This document shows, in pieces, positions 22,213-30,769 of a stretch of 64,000 bases of DNA. The position numbers and the translations under genes are program-made. The notes beneath the pieces are model-generated. The model saw only the letters and a program-made list of their open reading frames with translations, searched no databases and was not told the origin of the DNA. Source of the DNA: Secundilactobacillus angelensis (GTDB lineage: Bacteria; Bacillota; Bacilli; Lactobacillales; Lactobacillaceae); assembly GCF_012641075.1 (NCBI RefSeq), contig NZ_JAAXLJ010000007.1:62001-126000 (forward strand). The letters are read 5' to 3'. Numbering within the stretch: position 1 is the first letter of the stretch; each line of letters begins with the position of its first letter.

Positions 22213-23093
22213 TGGTTTTCCACCGCTTCAAGTTCTTCCTTAGCCTTGTAAGAACTACGTACTAGAGGTGAGCTGGCAACGAATTTAAAGCCACGCTTCA
22301 TCGCTTGTTTGTAGTATTCCTGATACCGTTTCATTGGTACCCATTCGCGTAAAGTGTAGTTTTTTGGACCTGGTTGAACGTATTGACCGATCGTCAGGAA
22401 GTCTACGTCAATTGCACGCAAATCATCCATTAATTGGTAAACCTCGTCGTCTGTTTCGCCAAGGCCCAGCATGATACCAGTTTTGACGTACATTGTCTTA
22501 GGCGCGTGTTCTTTAACGTATTTAAGCACGTGCAGTGATGTGTCATAGGTGGCACGGTTACGAACTTTTGGTGTGATACTCCGAACGGTTTCCATGTTGT
22601 GGTTGAAAACATCGGGGCCCGCAGCAATCACCTTGTCCAGGCAATCTTCATGCCCCTGAAAGTCAGGCGTGAGTACTTCAATTGTTGTGTTAGGATTAAG
22701 TTTTTTAATGGCGTTAATGGTTCTAACAAATTGATCTGCACCTAAGTCTGGCAGATCGTCACGGTCAACGCTCGTCACGACCACGTGGGTCAATCCCAGT
22801 TTTTTGGTTGCCTGCGCAACACGCAGCGGTTCCAGTAAATCGACGGCTTTAGGATGACCGTGAGGGATGTCGCAAAAGCGGCAAGCACGGGTACAGTTGG
22901 GACCTAAAATGATGAAGGAAGCTGATCCGCTACCGAAGCATTCGCCTAAGTTGGGGCAGTTAGCTTCAGCACAAACTGTGTTTAAGTTTAGTCCGGAAAG
23001 CAAATCGGTCATTTTATCAACTTTCTTTTGATCGTAGGTCACCTTCAACCAGTTTGGCTTGACTGGTGCAGTTGTTTCACGTTCTGTTTTCAT
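22209..23093 (-). CDS. lipA: Lipoyl synthase
   Basis: Radical-SAM enzyme inserting two sulfurs into octanoyl groups bound to lipoyl domains. 294 residues. Auxiliary-cluster cysteines in CAEANCPNLGEC (Cys41, Cys46, Cys52), radical-SAM CxxxCxxC in CTRACRFC (Cys67, Cys71, Cys74), and the C-terminal RSSY motif (279-282) that ligates the auxiliary cluster. All essential residues are intact. ATG after AGGAGG, 12 bp behind the lipoyl-domain gene. I recall lipoyl synthase as uncommon in lactobacilli, many of which rely on lipoate uptake. Confidence 0.96.
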   Translation of the reverse strand: MKTERETTAPVKPNWLKVTYDQKKVDKMTDLLSGLNLNTVCAEANCPNLGECFGSGSASFIILGPNCTRACRFCDIPHGHPKAVDLLEPLRVAQATKKLGLTHVVVTSVDRDDLPDLGADQFVRTINAIKKLNPNTTIEVLTPDFQGHEDCLDKVIAAGPDVFNHNMETVRSITPKVRNRATYDTSLHVLKYVKEHAPKTMYVKTGIMLGLGETDDEVYQLMDDLRAIDVDFLTIGQYVQPGPKNYTLREWVPMKRYQEYYKQAMKRGFKFVASSPLVRSSYKAKEELEAVENQ

Positions 23094-23105
23094 TTGGATA
23101 TCCTC

Positions 23106-23345
23106 CTAACCAACTTCAATCTTAGCAACTAGATCGCCGACTTTAGTAGCATCGCCAGTGGCGACTTCTTGAGCTTTTAAGATGCCATCCTCTTGGCTTT
23201 CAACTTGACTGATGGCCTTCTCAGTTTCTACCTCAAAGAGGACGTCACCAGTTTTAACGGTGTCACCGGGTTGTTTATCCCACTTACCGAAGAAGTACTC
23301 ATCAGATTTGGGACTAAGCTTTGGCATATGAACTTCTTTAATCAA
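23106..23345 (-). CDS. Free-standing single lipoyl-domain protein
   Basis: 79 residues forming one complete biotinyl/lipoyl domain and nothing else: N-terminal KEVHMPKLSPKS as in E2 subunits, the hairpin VETEKAISQV with candidate lipoyl Lys43, and a mirror-image second half ending VGDLVAKIEV. The residues around the lysine (EKA, not MKM) indicate lipoylation rather than biotinylation. I choose the TTG start 9 nt after GGAG; longer ATG starts at 23360 and 23354 lack a ribosome site. First gene of the operon with lipA and lplA. It is not a truncated E2 in any obvious way, since no catalytic-domain remnant follows. Confidence 0.85.
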   Translation of the reverse strand: MIKEVHMPKLSPKSDEYFFGKWDKQPGDTVKTGDVLFEVETEKAISQVESQEDGILKAQEVATGDATKVGDLVAKIEVG

Positions 23346-23419
23346 AATAATCATCTCCATGAATGGTATGTTTAAGTTAACGACTAAAGATTACCATCGA
23401 TCAATGATATTGTGAAATA

Positions 23420-23436
23420 GCCCAAATATTCTGGGC
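23420..23436. promoter_or_regulatory. Palindrome upstream of the lip operon
   Basis: GCCCA, 7 bp, TGGGC with an AT-rich centre; 75 bp upstream of the lipoyl-domain start. A possible operator; binding protein unknown. Confidence 0.35.
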
Positions 23437-23451
23437 GGTCAGCGCTTACAA
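23437..23451 (-). promoter_or_regulatory. cre-like site (possible CcpA target)
   Basis: Minus-strand TTGTAAGCGCTGACC agrees with the cre consensus WTGNAANCGNWNNCA at all but the last position. It would place the lip operon under carbon catabolite control. Inference from one degenerate match only. Confidence 0.4.
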
Positions 23452-23515
23452 ACACTAATACAACAGCAATTTGCATCGTAAATCAAACTTCACAAGGAAT
23501 ATGTCTGATAGTCGT

Positions 23516-23621
23516 AAATTAGGTAAAATTACATGGCATTATGAATAATTGAACATGCCAAAATTAGATGAATGATATTGGCCATCATGTGAACCATTAC
23601 ACTACCAAAATTAGGTGAGAA
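23516..23621 (+). repeat. Three AAATTAG(G/A)T repeats at 45-47 bp spacing
   Basis: Copies begin at 23516, 23561 and 23608. The last two share CCAAAATTAGRTGA. The regular, roughly four-helical-turn spacing suggests protein-binding sites; chance in AT-rich DNA cannot be excluded. Confidence 0.4.
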
Positions 23622-23799
23622 GTTACTCGTTCATTCCAGATGTATTTAGTAAATAGTAATGAATTACATAAGTATTTTTATCCTTATTTGTGAAAAAAGG
23701 TTGCTTTGTAAAACGTAATATTACAAATGCAATAGAATGGGGGACAGAGTGGCCGAAATATGCTATATTTTACTGGTAATGCAGAAAGGAAAGTGACAC

Positions 23800-24030
23800 A
23801 TGAAAACTATCGGTGCTCAGGCCCTAATGACCTTGATCAGTCATTTTGTCTTTATTTTCGTGGCCTTTTGGAGTATTCAAAAATTACACATTGAAAATGT
23901 CATGCGACTATACCCTAGTCAAGCACGGGTACTGATTGTTTTGTTGTCGGTAACAGTAGGCTTTACCTGCAGCGAATTTTTCTTGAACTTTATAGATAAT
24001 GTCAGAAATTTAATTTTTCTTGTTAAATAA
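23800..24030 (+). CDS. DUF1146 family membrane protein (YwzB-like)
   Basis: 76 residues with two membrane helices (about 8-26 and 46-66) separated by a polar segment with the RLYPSQAR turn, typical of DUF1146. Function unknown. In many Firmicutes this gene sits between atpC and murA; here it is still next to murA but the lip genes lie between it and atpC. ATG after GAAAGGAAAG. Confidence 0.85.
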   Translation: MKTIGAQALMTLISHFVFIFVAFWSIQKLHIENVMRLYPSQARVLIVLLSVTVGFTCSEFFLNFIDNVRNLIFLVK

Positions 24031-24053
24031 CGTAATACGTGGAGGAAATTTCT

Positions 24054-25358
24054 TTGGAAAAGATTATTGTACATGGCGGCCGCGAATTATCGGGAACTGT
24101 ACATATTGAAGGTGCGAAGAACGCTGTCTTACCAATTTTGGCGGCGTCAATCTTAGCTGAACACGACGATATGGTTTTAACTAACGTTCCGATTCTATCC
24201 GATGTCTACACCATGAATAACGTACTCAAGTTTTTAAACTTGGACGTGGATTTTGATGAAGACACTAATACGGTACGCCTAAATGCAGCTAAAACGCTGT
24301 CCACTCAGGCACCGTTTGAGTACGTTTCTAAAATGCGTGCTTCAATCGTAGTGATGGGGCCGCTTTTGGCGCGCTACGGTCATGCAAAAGTTGCGATGCC
24401 TGGTGGCTGTGCAATTGGCTCTCGGCCAGTTGACCTCCATTTAAAGGGGTTTGAAGCACTTGGCGCCAGTATAGATCAGCATGATGGCTATATCGAAGCC
24501 ACTGCCGATCGGCTAGTTGGTGCGAATATCTATCTAGATTTCCCCAGTGTTGGTGCAACTCAAAATATTATGATGGCTGCTACATTGGCTGAAGGAACCA
24601 CGACGATTGAAAACGTTGCACGTGAACCGGAAATTGTCGACTTGGCTAACGTCTTAAATAAGATGGGCGCCAAAGTGCGTGGTGCAGGTACTGAAACTAT
24701 CCGAATTGAAGGGGTAACCAGTATGCATGGAACTGACCATTATGTGGTTCAGGACCGGATAGAAGCTGGTACTTTCATGGTAGCTGCAGCGTTGACACAC
24801 GGCAATATCCTAGTTAAAAATGCGATTTCGGAACATAACAAACCATTGATTTCTAAATTAGAGGAAATGGGTGTTACAGTTTTGGTTGAAGATGACGGTG
24901 TTCGGGTGATTGGACCGCAATCGTTAAAGCCAACTAACGTCAAAACGCTCCCACATCCTGGATTCCCAACGGATATGCAACCACAAATGACCGTACTTCA
25001 GCTTAGTGCTAACGGCACAAGTACGTTAACGGAGACGGTGTTCGAAAACCGGTTCATGCACCTAGAAGAGCTTCGTCGAATGAACGCTAAGTTTAAAGTT
25101 GAAGGTCGTTCGGTTGCTTTGTATGGCCCAACTAACTTCAATGGGGCCGAGGTGGCTGCAACCGATTTACGTGCGGCGGCTGCACTCGTACTTGCGGGAT
25201 TAGTTGCCAATGGTTATACCCAAGTAACCAACTTGCAGTATCTTGATCGTGGTTATTACGATTTCCACTTGAAACTACGTGCATTGGGTGCGGAAATCGA
25301 ACGGGTAAAAGTACCAGCACAAGAAGAAGTTATTTTAAAGTCTAAAACCAATGACTAA
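24054..25358 (+). CDS. murA: UDP-N-acetylglucosamine 1-carboxyvinyltransferase
   Basis: First committed step of peptidoglycan synthesis: transfers enolpyruvate from PEP to UDP-GlcNAc; the target of fosfomycin. 434 residues of the EPSP-synthase fold. Catalytic Cys in [10 protein letters not shown] (Cys119), so the fosfomycin-sensitive form; conserved KN in EGAKNAVLP (22-23). Start is TTG at 24054, 8 nt after GGAGG. The in-frame GTG at 24039 precedes the ribosome site. Confidence 0.97.
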   Translation: MEKIIVHGGRELSGTVHIEGAKNAVLPILAASILAEHDDMVLTNVPILSDVYTMNNVLKFLNLDVDFDEDTNTVRLNAAKTLSTQAPFEYVSKMRASIVVMGPLLARYGHAKVAMPGGCAIGSRPVDLHLKGFEALGASIDQHDGYIEATADRLVGANIYLDFPSVGATQNIMMAATLAEGTTTIENVAREPEIVDLANVLNKMGAKVRGAGTETIRIEGVTSMHGTDHYVVQDRIEAGTFMVAAALTHGNILVKNAISEHNKPLISKLEEMGVTVLVEDDGVRVIGPQSLKPTNVKTLPHPGFPTDMQPQMTVLQLSANGTSTLTETVFENRFMHLEELRRMNAKFKVEGRSVALYGPTNFNGAEVAATDLRAAAALVLAGLVANGYTQVTNLQYLDRGYYDFHLKLRALGAEIERVKVPAQEEVILKSKTND

Positions 25359-25367
25359 TGCGAAGCG

Positions 25368-25404
25368 AAAAGTTCGGGACAACTGGTCTGTTCCGAACTT
25401 TTTT
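25368..25404 (+). terminator. Terminator of murA
   Basis: AAAAGTTCGGGA and TCCGAACTTTT pair, then TTTT. An extended -10 (TGCTATAAT, TATAAT 25433-25438) follows for mbl. Confidence 0.85.
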
Positions 25405-25477
25405 CACCTAACTCTTCTTAAGGCGGGTATGCTATAATTAACGGTTGAGATAATAAGTTCAGGAGGAATTCAATAGG

Positions 25478-26485
25478 ATGGCAAAAGATATTGGTATTGA
25501 CCTTGGTACCGCCAATGTTTTGATATATGCGGTTGGCAAGGGAATCGTTTTAAACGAGCCCTCAGTTGTGGCGGTTGATACAAAGTCTAATCAAGTTTTG
25601 GCGGTGGGCTCAGAAGCTTATAAAATGGTTGGTAGAACTCCCAGCAACATTCGGGCAATTCGGCCTTTAAAAGACGGTGTAATTTCTGATTTTGATGTCA
25701 CAGAAAGCATGCTATCGTATTTCATTAGTAAATTAAGTGTCAAGGGGTTCATGGCAAAACCAAACATTATGATTTGTGCGCCAACCAACATTACTGAGAT
25801 CGAACGCCGAGCAATTATTCAGGCTGCGGAAAAATCCGGTGGTGGGAAAGTTTATTTGGAAGAGGAACCTAAAGTTGCTGCCGTTGGTGCTGGCATGGAT
25901 ATTTTCAAGCCCCAAGGTAACATGGTGATTGATATCGGTGGTGGAACTAGCGATATTGCTGTTTTGTCATTAGGTGATATTGTCGCCAGCAAGTCAATTC
26001 GAATTGCCGGTGATGAATTAAATGCAAACTTGATTAACTTTTTAAAGACTCAGCATAATTTACAAGTCGGCGAACGCACCGCCGAAGCCATCAAAATCAA
26101 GATTGGCTCCGCTTATCCAGATGATGATCACAATGAATCAATGGAAGTTCGTGGCCGCGATTCCGTTTCCGGGATGCCTCGGTCAATCGAAGTGACCTCC
26201 AAGGATATTTATCCTGCAATTAGCAGCGTCATGGCCCAGATTGTCAATGCTGCCAAGGAAGTGCTTGAAATTGTACCTCCAGAATTAGCTGCGGATATTA
26301 TTGATCGTGGAATCATGCTCACTGGTGGTGGTGCCTTATTACACGGTGTCGATAAACTTTTGATTGAACAATTGAAGGTTCCCGTTGTAATTTCTGAAAA
26401 TCCATTGGATAACGTTGCTAAGGGTGCCGGTATTTTGCTTGAACACATGAACGCAGCGACCACTAAAAAGCACGGTCGCGGATAG
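25478..26485 (+). CDS. mbl: MreB-like actin homologue (Mbl)
   Basis: Bacterial actin that organises lateral cell-wall synthesis under the membrane. 335 residues. Actin-fold nucleotide motifs: [13 protein letters not shown] (phosphate 1), [13 protein letters not shown] (phosphate 2) and [11 protein letters not shown] (adenosine). Distinct from the canonical MreB at 54790-55794. Its position between murA and yidD/rodA, apart from mreCD, suggests Mbl. ATG after AGGAGG. Confidence 0.92.
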   Translation: MAKDIGIDLGTANVLIYAVGKGIVLNEPSVVAVDTKSNQVLAVGSEAYKMVGRTPSNIRAIRPLKDGVISDFDVTESMLSYFISKLSVKGFMAKPNIMICAPTNITEIERRAIIQAAEKSGGGKVYLEEEPKVAAVGAGMDIFKPQGNMVIDIGGGTSDIAVLSLGDIVASKSIRIAGDELNANLINFLKTQHNLQVGERTAEAIKIKIGSAYPDDDHNESMEVRGRDSVSGMPRSIEVTSKDIYPAISSVMAQIVNAAKEVLEIVPPELAADIIDRGIMLTGGGALLHGVDKLLIEQLKVPVVISENPLDNVAKGAGILLEHMNAATTKKHGRG

Positions 26486-26493
26486 GAGTTTGC

Positions 26494-26769
26494 TTGAAAA
26501 GGTTATTGATGATGCTCGTGCGTGGCTATCAGCGCTTTATATCACCATTATTTCCGCCAACTTGTCGTTATTCGCCAACCTGTTCAGCTTACATGCTAGA
26601 AGCACTCAAGAAACACGGTGCAATTAAGGGTACTCTAATGGGCCTCGCAAGGATAGGCCGGTGTAATCCCCTTGTCCACGGTGGCTATGATCCCGTACCT
26701 GATCATTTCAGTTTAAAACGTAACAAAAAGGCTGAGATGGCTTATTTAAAAGAGATGAACTTAAGATAA
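26494..26769 (+). CDS. yidD: Membrane protein insertion efficiency factor YidD
   Basis: Small protein aiding YidC/Sec-dependent membrane insertion. 91 residues with the family signature [20 protein letters not shown] and the later HGGYDPVP motif. Amphipathic N-terminus with KR residues. TTG start after AGGAG, 8 bp after the mbl stop. Confidence 0.94.
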   Translation: MKRLLMMLVRGYQRFISPLFPPTCRYSPTCSAYMLEALKKHGAIKGTLMGLARIGRCNPLVHGGYDPVPDHFSLKRNKKAEMAYLKEMNLR

Positions 26770-26788
26770 AAACGAAAAGGAGCTTTCC

Positions 26789-27010
26789 ATGTCTAAAAAG
26801 AAACAACCAGTCGGTGTGGCAATTGACGATGTCACAATTAAGGGTGTTGATGGCTTACAGCTATCCATCGATAATGAAGTCATCGGGACTGTTTTGCCAC
26901 TTGAAAACGGCTCTTTCGAAGCTCAAATTGGTTCTGATCGTCCTGTTAAGATTAAAACTCAGGACGAAGCCATTGAGTATTTGATTCAAGCTTACAATTT
27001 ACATCACTAA
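26789..27010 (+). CDS. DUF2969 family protein
   Basis: 73 residues, soluble, probably all-beta then a C-terminal helix (TQDEAIEYLIQAYNLHH). Resembles DUF2969, small uncharacterised proteins typically lying between mreB-like genes and rodA/ftsW in lactobacilli. ATG after AAGGAGC. Function unknown; the context points to the cell envelope. Confidence 0.8.
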   Translation: MSKKKQPVGVAIDDVTIKGVDGLQLSIDNEVIGTVLPLENGSFEAQIGSDRPVKIKTQDEAIEYLIQAYNLHH

Positions 27011-27087
27011 TTTCTCACGATGTTGTTTTAGACCTAAAAAAACGGTTAAGGATAACTAAATTACTTCGAGACGGCTTTCAAGCCGTT

Positions 27088-27093
27088 TATAAT
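27088..27093 (+). promoter_or_regulatory. Candidate -10 of rodA
   Basis: TATAAT following the short hairpin ACGGCTT-TC-AAGCCGT (27071-27086). The hairpin may end the DUF2969 transcript or overlap this promoter. Confidence 0.35.
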
Positions 27094-27124
27094 AAATTCG
27101 TGAGTGAGAGGAGGATATGATGCA

Positions 27125-28321
27125 ATGAGTGAGCGTCGCGAAGAAGATTCGGAATCGCGAATTGATTATGGTGTTATTTTTTGTGTACTAATGTTGGCAT
27201 TGATTGGATTGGCTTCAATCTACGTTGCTGCTGTTCATGATTCCAGTGCCACTAATATTACAACGCTAATGGTGTCACAGGTGGCTTGGTACGTGATTGG
27301 GACAATCGCTGTTATCATTATTATGCAATTTGATTCAGAACAATTGTGGAAAGTGGCGCCGTTAGCCTATTGGTTCGGTATTTTCCTGTTGGCCGCGGTG
27401 TTGGTATTTTATAGTCGGTCGTACGCTGCTTCTACTGGTGCCAGGTCCTGGTTCGCAATTGGCCCCTTGACCTTCCAGCCATCTGAAGTGATGAAGCCAG
27501 CCTTCATCTTAATGCTCGCGCGGGTAGCTAGTGACCATAATCACACTTATTATGAACATACCACGCGCTCGGACTGGTTATTGCTGGGGAAGATGATCCT
27601 TTGGACATTGCCCATTGTTGTGTTGCTACGGCTACAAAATGACTTCGGGACTATGCTGGTCTTTTTTGCAATCCTAGCAGGGGTTGCATTAGTTGCAGGT
27701 ATTACTTGGCGAATTATCGTCCCAGTTGCAGCGGTTGCCGCTGCTGTTGGTGGTGGTGCCTTAGCCCTGGTTGCAACCACTGCTGGCCGAACTATTTTAG
27801 GTCATTTGGGGTTTGCATCGTATCAATTTGCCCGAATCGATACATGGTTAAATCCTGCAAGCAATACATCTGATCAAGGCTATCAACTCTGGCAAAGCAT
27901 GAAGGCCGTTGGTTCTGGCGGTATTTTTGGGACTGGTTTCAACGTGTCAAGGGTATATGTACCCGTTCGTGAATCTGACATGATTTTTTCCGTTATCGGT
28001 GAAAATTTTGGCTTTATCGGTAGCTTGATACTGATTTTGCTATACTTTATGTTGATTTATCAAATGATTAGAGTGACATTTGACACAAAAAACGTTTTTT
28101 ATGCATATATTTCAACCGGCGTTATTATGATGGTTTTATTCCATACCTTTGAAAATATTGGGATGAGTATTGGTTTGTTACCGCTAACTGGGATTCCCTT
28201 ACCATTCGTTAGTCAAGGTGGATCTGCGCTGATTGGGAACATGATAGGTATTGGATTAATCATGTCGATGCGGTATCATAATAAGAGTTACATGTTTAGT
28301 CGTAACGAAGACTTTGAATAA
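27125..28321 (+). CDS. rodA: Rod-shape peptidoglycan glycosyltransferase RodA (SEDS family)
   Basis: Multi-spanning SEDS glycosyltransferase that polymerises lipid II with a class B PBP during elongation. 398 residues, about ten membrane helices, with the SEDS signatures GARSWFAIGPLTFQPSE and PLTGIPLPFVSQGGSA. ATG at 27125 lies 10 nt after AGGAGG; an upstream GTG is inside the ribosome site region. RodA rather than FtsW is inferred from the mbl/DUF2969 neighbourhood. Confidence 0.9.
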   Translation: MSERREEDSESRIDYGVIFCVLMLALIGLASIYVAAVHDSSATNITTLMVSQVAWYVIGTIAVIIIMQFDSEQLWKVAPLAYWFGIFLLAAVLVFYSRSYAASTGARSWFAIGPLTFQPSEVMKPAFILMLARVASDHNHTYYEHTTRSDWLLLGKMILWTLPIVVLLRLQNDFGTMLVFFAILAGVALVAGITWRIIVPVAAVAAAVGGGALALVATTAGRTILGHLGFASYQFARIDTWLNPASNTSDQGYQLWQSMKAVGSGGIFGTGFNVSRVYVPVRESDMIFSVIGENFGFIGSLILILLYFMLIYQMIRVTFDTKNVFYAYISTGVIMMVLFHTFENIGMSIGLLPLTGIPLPFVSQGGSALIGNMIGIGLIMSMRYHNKSYMFSRNEDFE

Positions 28322-28350
28322 AGTCTAATAAATTGGTATGAGGTGAAAGT

Positions 28351-28653
28351 ATGAGTGAAGAAGCAACTTATTTCTGGACAAAAGTAATGGATGGCAAGAC
28401 CCGTCTTGGCTTAACGAAAGCAGGGCAAGATGAACTTGGCACCATTAAGTTTGCTCACCTACCAAGTGTTGGCGACAAAGTGAACAAGGGCAAGACATTA
28501 ATTAGTGTTGAAGCAGAAAAGGCCGTTTCGGATATTGATAGTCCGGTTAGCGGTGAAGTTGTTGCTGTGAACCCACAGTTAGACAACGACTTTGACAGCT
28601 TAAACAGTGAAGAAGAGGCTGATGCTTGGCTTGTTGATATTAAGGAAGCCTAA
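28351..28653 (+). CDS. gcvH: GcvH-like lipoyl carrier protein
   Basis: 100 residues, shorter than the usual 125-130 of glycine cleavage H protein. It keeps the hammerhead fold pattern, the lipoyl-lysine hairpin VEAEKAVSDIDSPVSGEV (Lys57) and the helical C-terminus ending DAWLVDIK. No glycine decarboxylase (GcvP) or GcvT is in the window. It could be an H protein used as a lipoate or octanoate relay, or a GcvH-L-type carrier. ATG after GAGGTGAAAG. It lies just before the Met T-box, but metN has its own promoter. Confidence 0.88.
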   Translation: MSEEATYFWTKVMDGKTRLGLTKAGQDELGTIKFAHLPSVGDKVNKGKTLISVEAEKAVSDIDSPVSGEVVAVNPQLDNDFDSLNSEEEADAWLVDIKEA

Positions 28654-28695
28654 TTGCAGTTTGATTAGATTCTAAAATTTCGATGACATTTTTCC

Positions 28696-28724
28696 TTGAC
28701 AGCTCTCATTCAGATGGCTATACT
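28696..28724 (+). promoter_or_regulatory. Promoter of the metNIQ operon
   Basis: TTGACA, exact 17-bp spacer, TATACT, followed at once by the T-box leader. Confidence 0.8.
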
Positions 28725-28729
28725 TTTGT

Positions 28730-29001
28730 CATTGACTTAATTGAATAAGAGATCGGCAAAATGAGTAAGTGTTGAGTGGTCGTTTAGAGAGTCCCAGTTG
28801 GTGAAAAGGGATCGGCTCAATACGCTGAAGATGGTTTTGCATAGAGAGGTTACGGTGAACTTAAGCAAGCCGTGACTGGTTAACGGCCACTATCCCGTTG
28901 AGTCTTCGGACTCTTTGAGGTTACTGTTGTGAGACAGTAACGAATCTAAGGTGGTACGCGATAAGCTTCGCCCTTACTTAAGTAAGGGTGAGGCTTTTTT
29001 A
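28730..29001 (+). promoter_or_regulatory. T-box leader, methionine-specific
   Basis: Stem I with the AGTA loop-E strand (near 28762) and specifier region GAAG-ATG-G, giving specifier ATG (28831-28833, Met). The T-box sequence AAGGTGGTACGCG (28948-28960) has one base missing against the usual GGTACCGCG. The competing terminator is GCTTCGCCCTTACT / AGTAAGGGTGAGGC plus TTTTTT (28964-29000). Uncharged tRNA-Met should turn on metNIQ. Confidence 0.9.
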
Positions 29002-29023
29002 TTTGAAAAAGGAGGTAACCGCA

Positions 29024-30058
29024 GTGATTGAATTTAAAGACGTGACAAAAACATTCACCACTAAAGATGGTGATTTGACAGCTGTCTCTGATGTGAACTT
29101 AAACATTGATGACGGTGAGATATACGGCATTGTCGGTTATTCCGGTGCTGGGAAGAGTACGTTAACCCGGATGTTAAACGGGCTAGAAACGCCCAGCAGC
29201 GGCGAAATTGATATCAACGGTGACAAGATTACCGCACTCTCGGGATCACAACTTAGAAAAAAACGGCAAAAAATTGGGATGATTTTTCAACATTTCAACT
29301 TACTTTGGTCTCGGACGGTGATTCAAAACATTATGTTTCCACTGGAAGTTGCAGGTGTCTCACGCAAGGAACGTCAGCAGAAAGCTCAGCACTTGGTTGA
29401 CCTGGTTGGCTTGACCGGTCGGGAGCATTCCTATCCGTCCGAGTTATCAGGTGGTCAAAAGCAACGGGTGGGTGTCGCAAGGGCACTGGCAAACGATCCT
29501 GAAATTCTGATTTCTGATGAAGCAACCAGTGCTTTGGATCCACAAACCACCGATGAAGTTTTGGATTTGCTGCTGGAGATCAATAAGAAGATGAACTTGA
29601 GCATTGTTCTTATCACTCATGAAATGCACGCCATCAGAAAGATTTGTGACCACGTGGCTGTGATGGATGATGGCCGAGTTGTAGAGCAAGGAACCGTCTT
29701 CAACGTCTTCCGTAATCCCAAGCAGGAGATTACCAAGCGCTTCGTTAGTGAAGAAGTTGATCCAGCTTTGACAGATACTAACAGTATCGTGGAAGACCTG
29801 ATTAAGAGCTATCCTGAAGGGATCATTGTTCAGTTGGTCTTCCATGGTGACCAAGCGAAACTGCCAATTGTCTCTGAAATGATTCACCAGTTTCCTAAAC
29901 TTCAGGTCAGCATTATTGAAGGGAGCATTCACCAAACGCAGGAAGGATCCATTGGCTCGCTATATCTACAAATTACTGGTGAGAAGGAAAGCCTAGATGG
30001 TGCCTTGGAGCTGCTGAAGAAAATGCGTGTGGAAACGGAGGTGATTCACCGTGACTAA
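29024..30058 (+). CDS. metN: Methionine ABC transporter, ATP-binding protein
   Basis: ATPase of the D/L-methionine importer. 344 residues: ABC domain with Walker A GYSGAGKST (38-46), signature LSGGQKQR, Walker B ILISDEATSALD, and a C-terminal NIL regulatory domain (about 265-340) that senses intracellular methionine. GTG start 8 nt after GGAGG; a frame extension to 28988 lies inside the T-box terminator and is rejected. Overlaps metI by 8 bp. Confidence 0.96.
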   Translation: MIEFKDVTKTFTTKDGDLTAVSDVNLNIDDGEIYGIVGYSGAGKSTLTRMLNGLETPSSGEIDINGDKITALSGSQLRKKRQKIGMIFQHFNLLWSRTVIQNIMFPLEVAGVSRKERQQKAQHLVDLVGLTGREHSYPSELSGGQKQRVGVARALANDPEILISDEATSALDPQTTDEVLDLLLEINKKMNLSIVLITHEMHAIRKICDHVAVMDDGRVVEQGTVFNVFRNPKQEITKRFVSEEVDPALTDTNSIVEDLIKSYPEGIIVQLVFHGDQAKLPIVSEMIHQFPKLQVSIIEGSIHQTQEGSIGSLYLQITGEKESLDGALELLKKMRVETEVIHRD

Positions 30059-30734
30059 TGGCTCATATTTCGCATTTAAAACAGTTGATTGGGCTAACAT
30101 GGGTGGAGCGACTTGGGAAACCATTTGGATGACCGTCGTTTCGATGATTGTCGTTGCAATCTTAGGTGTTTTGTTAGGTTTGCTATTATTTGAAACAACG
30201 GCAAGTGACAATGTTGGTGTTAAGGTGCTTAACGCAGTCGTTTCTTTCTTGGTTAACGTCTTCCGATCAATTCCATTTATTATTTTGATCATGTTGTTGC
30301 TACCGATTACCAAAAACTTGGTAGGAACCATCATCGGGCCCACAGCGGCATTGCCGTCATTAATTGTTTCAGCGGCACCATTTTACGCACGGATGGTTGA
30401 ACTAGCTTTCCATGAAATTGACCGTGGTGTGATTGAAGCGGCCGAAGCAATGGGTGCTAACAAGTGGCAGATCGTCTATAAGGTACTCTTACCTGAAAGT
30501 ATGCCGGCACTGGTTTCTGGTGTAACGGTTACCACTATCTCGCTGATTGGTTATACCGCAATGGCTGGTGCTATTGGAGCTGGTGGGTTAGGTAACCTAG
30601 CGTATATCGATGGTTTCCAAGCTAATAACAACACCATCGTGCTTGTTGCCACAGTCATCATTGTTGTCATCGTCTTTGCATTTCAATTTATTGGGGATTT
30701 CCTGGTTCGTCGAATTGATAAGCGAACCTTATAA
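30051..30734 (+). CDS. metI: Methionine ABC transporter, permease
   Basis: Membrane subunit, 227 residues, five helices. The EAA loop that docks on MetN is EAAEAMGANKWQIVYKVLLPE. GTG start overlaps the end of metN, so translation is coupled. Family: MetI/BPD-type importer permeases. Confidence 0.95.
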   Translation: MTNGSYFAFKTVDWANMGGATWETIWMTVVSMIVVAILGVLLGLLLFETTASDNVGVKVLNAVVSFLVNVFRSIPFIILIMLLLPITKNLVGTIIGPTAALPSLIVSAAPFYARMVELAFHEIDRGVIEAAEAMGANKWQIVYKVLLPESMPALVSGVTVTTISLIGYTAMAGAIGAGGLGNLAYIDGFQANNNTIVLVATVIIVVIVFAFQFIGDFLVRRIDKRTL

Positions 30735-30769
30735 AAATTATTATTCTATATTTTTGGGAGGAATTGTTC

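Larger units (their letters stand above)
23346..23799. other. 454-bp AT-rich intergenic region with putative regulatory repeats
   Basis: No credible gene. It separates the divergent lip operon and the DUF1146-murA genes. It holds a palindrome (23420-23436), a cre-like site (23437-23451), three copies of an AAATTAG-based repeat (23516, 23561, 23608) and two copies of AATGATATTG (23404, 23571). Near the right end, TATATT preceded by TGC (about 23762-23767) is a possible extended -10 for the DUF1146 gene. Confidence 0.55.

Noticed and set aside
23554-23650. Plus-strand words translating as MPKLDE and LPKLGEK, resembling lipoyl-domain N-termini
   Set aside because: Stops follow within a few codons and no other domain motif is present; the resemblance follows from the AAATTAG repeat and is most likely chance.
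23346-23799. Possible CRISPR-like repeats
   Set aside because: Only three short, imperfect repeats, no cas genes and no uniform repeat length.
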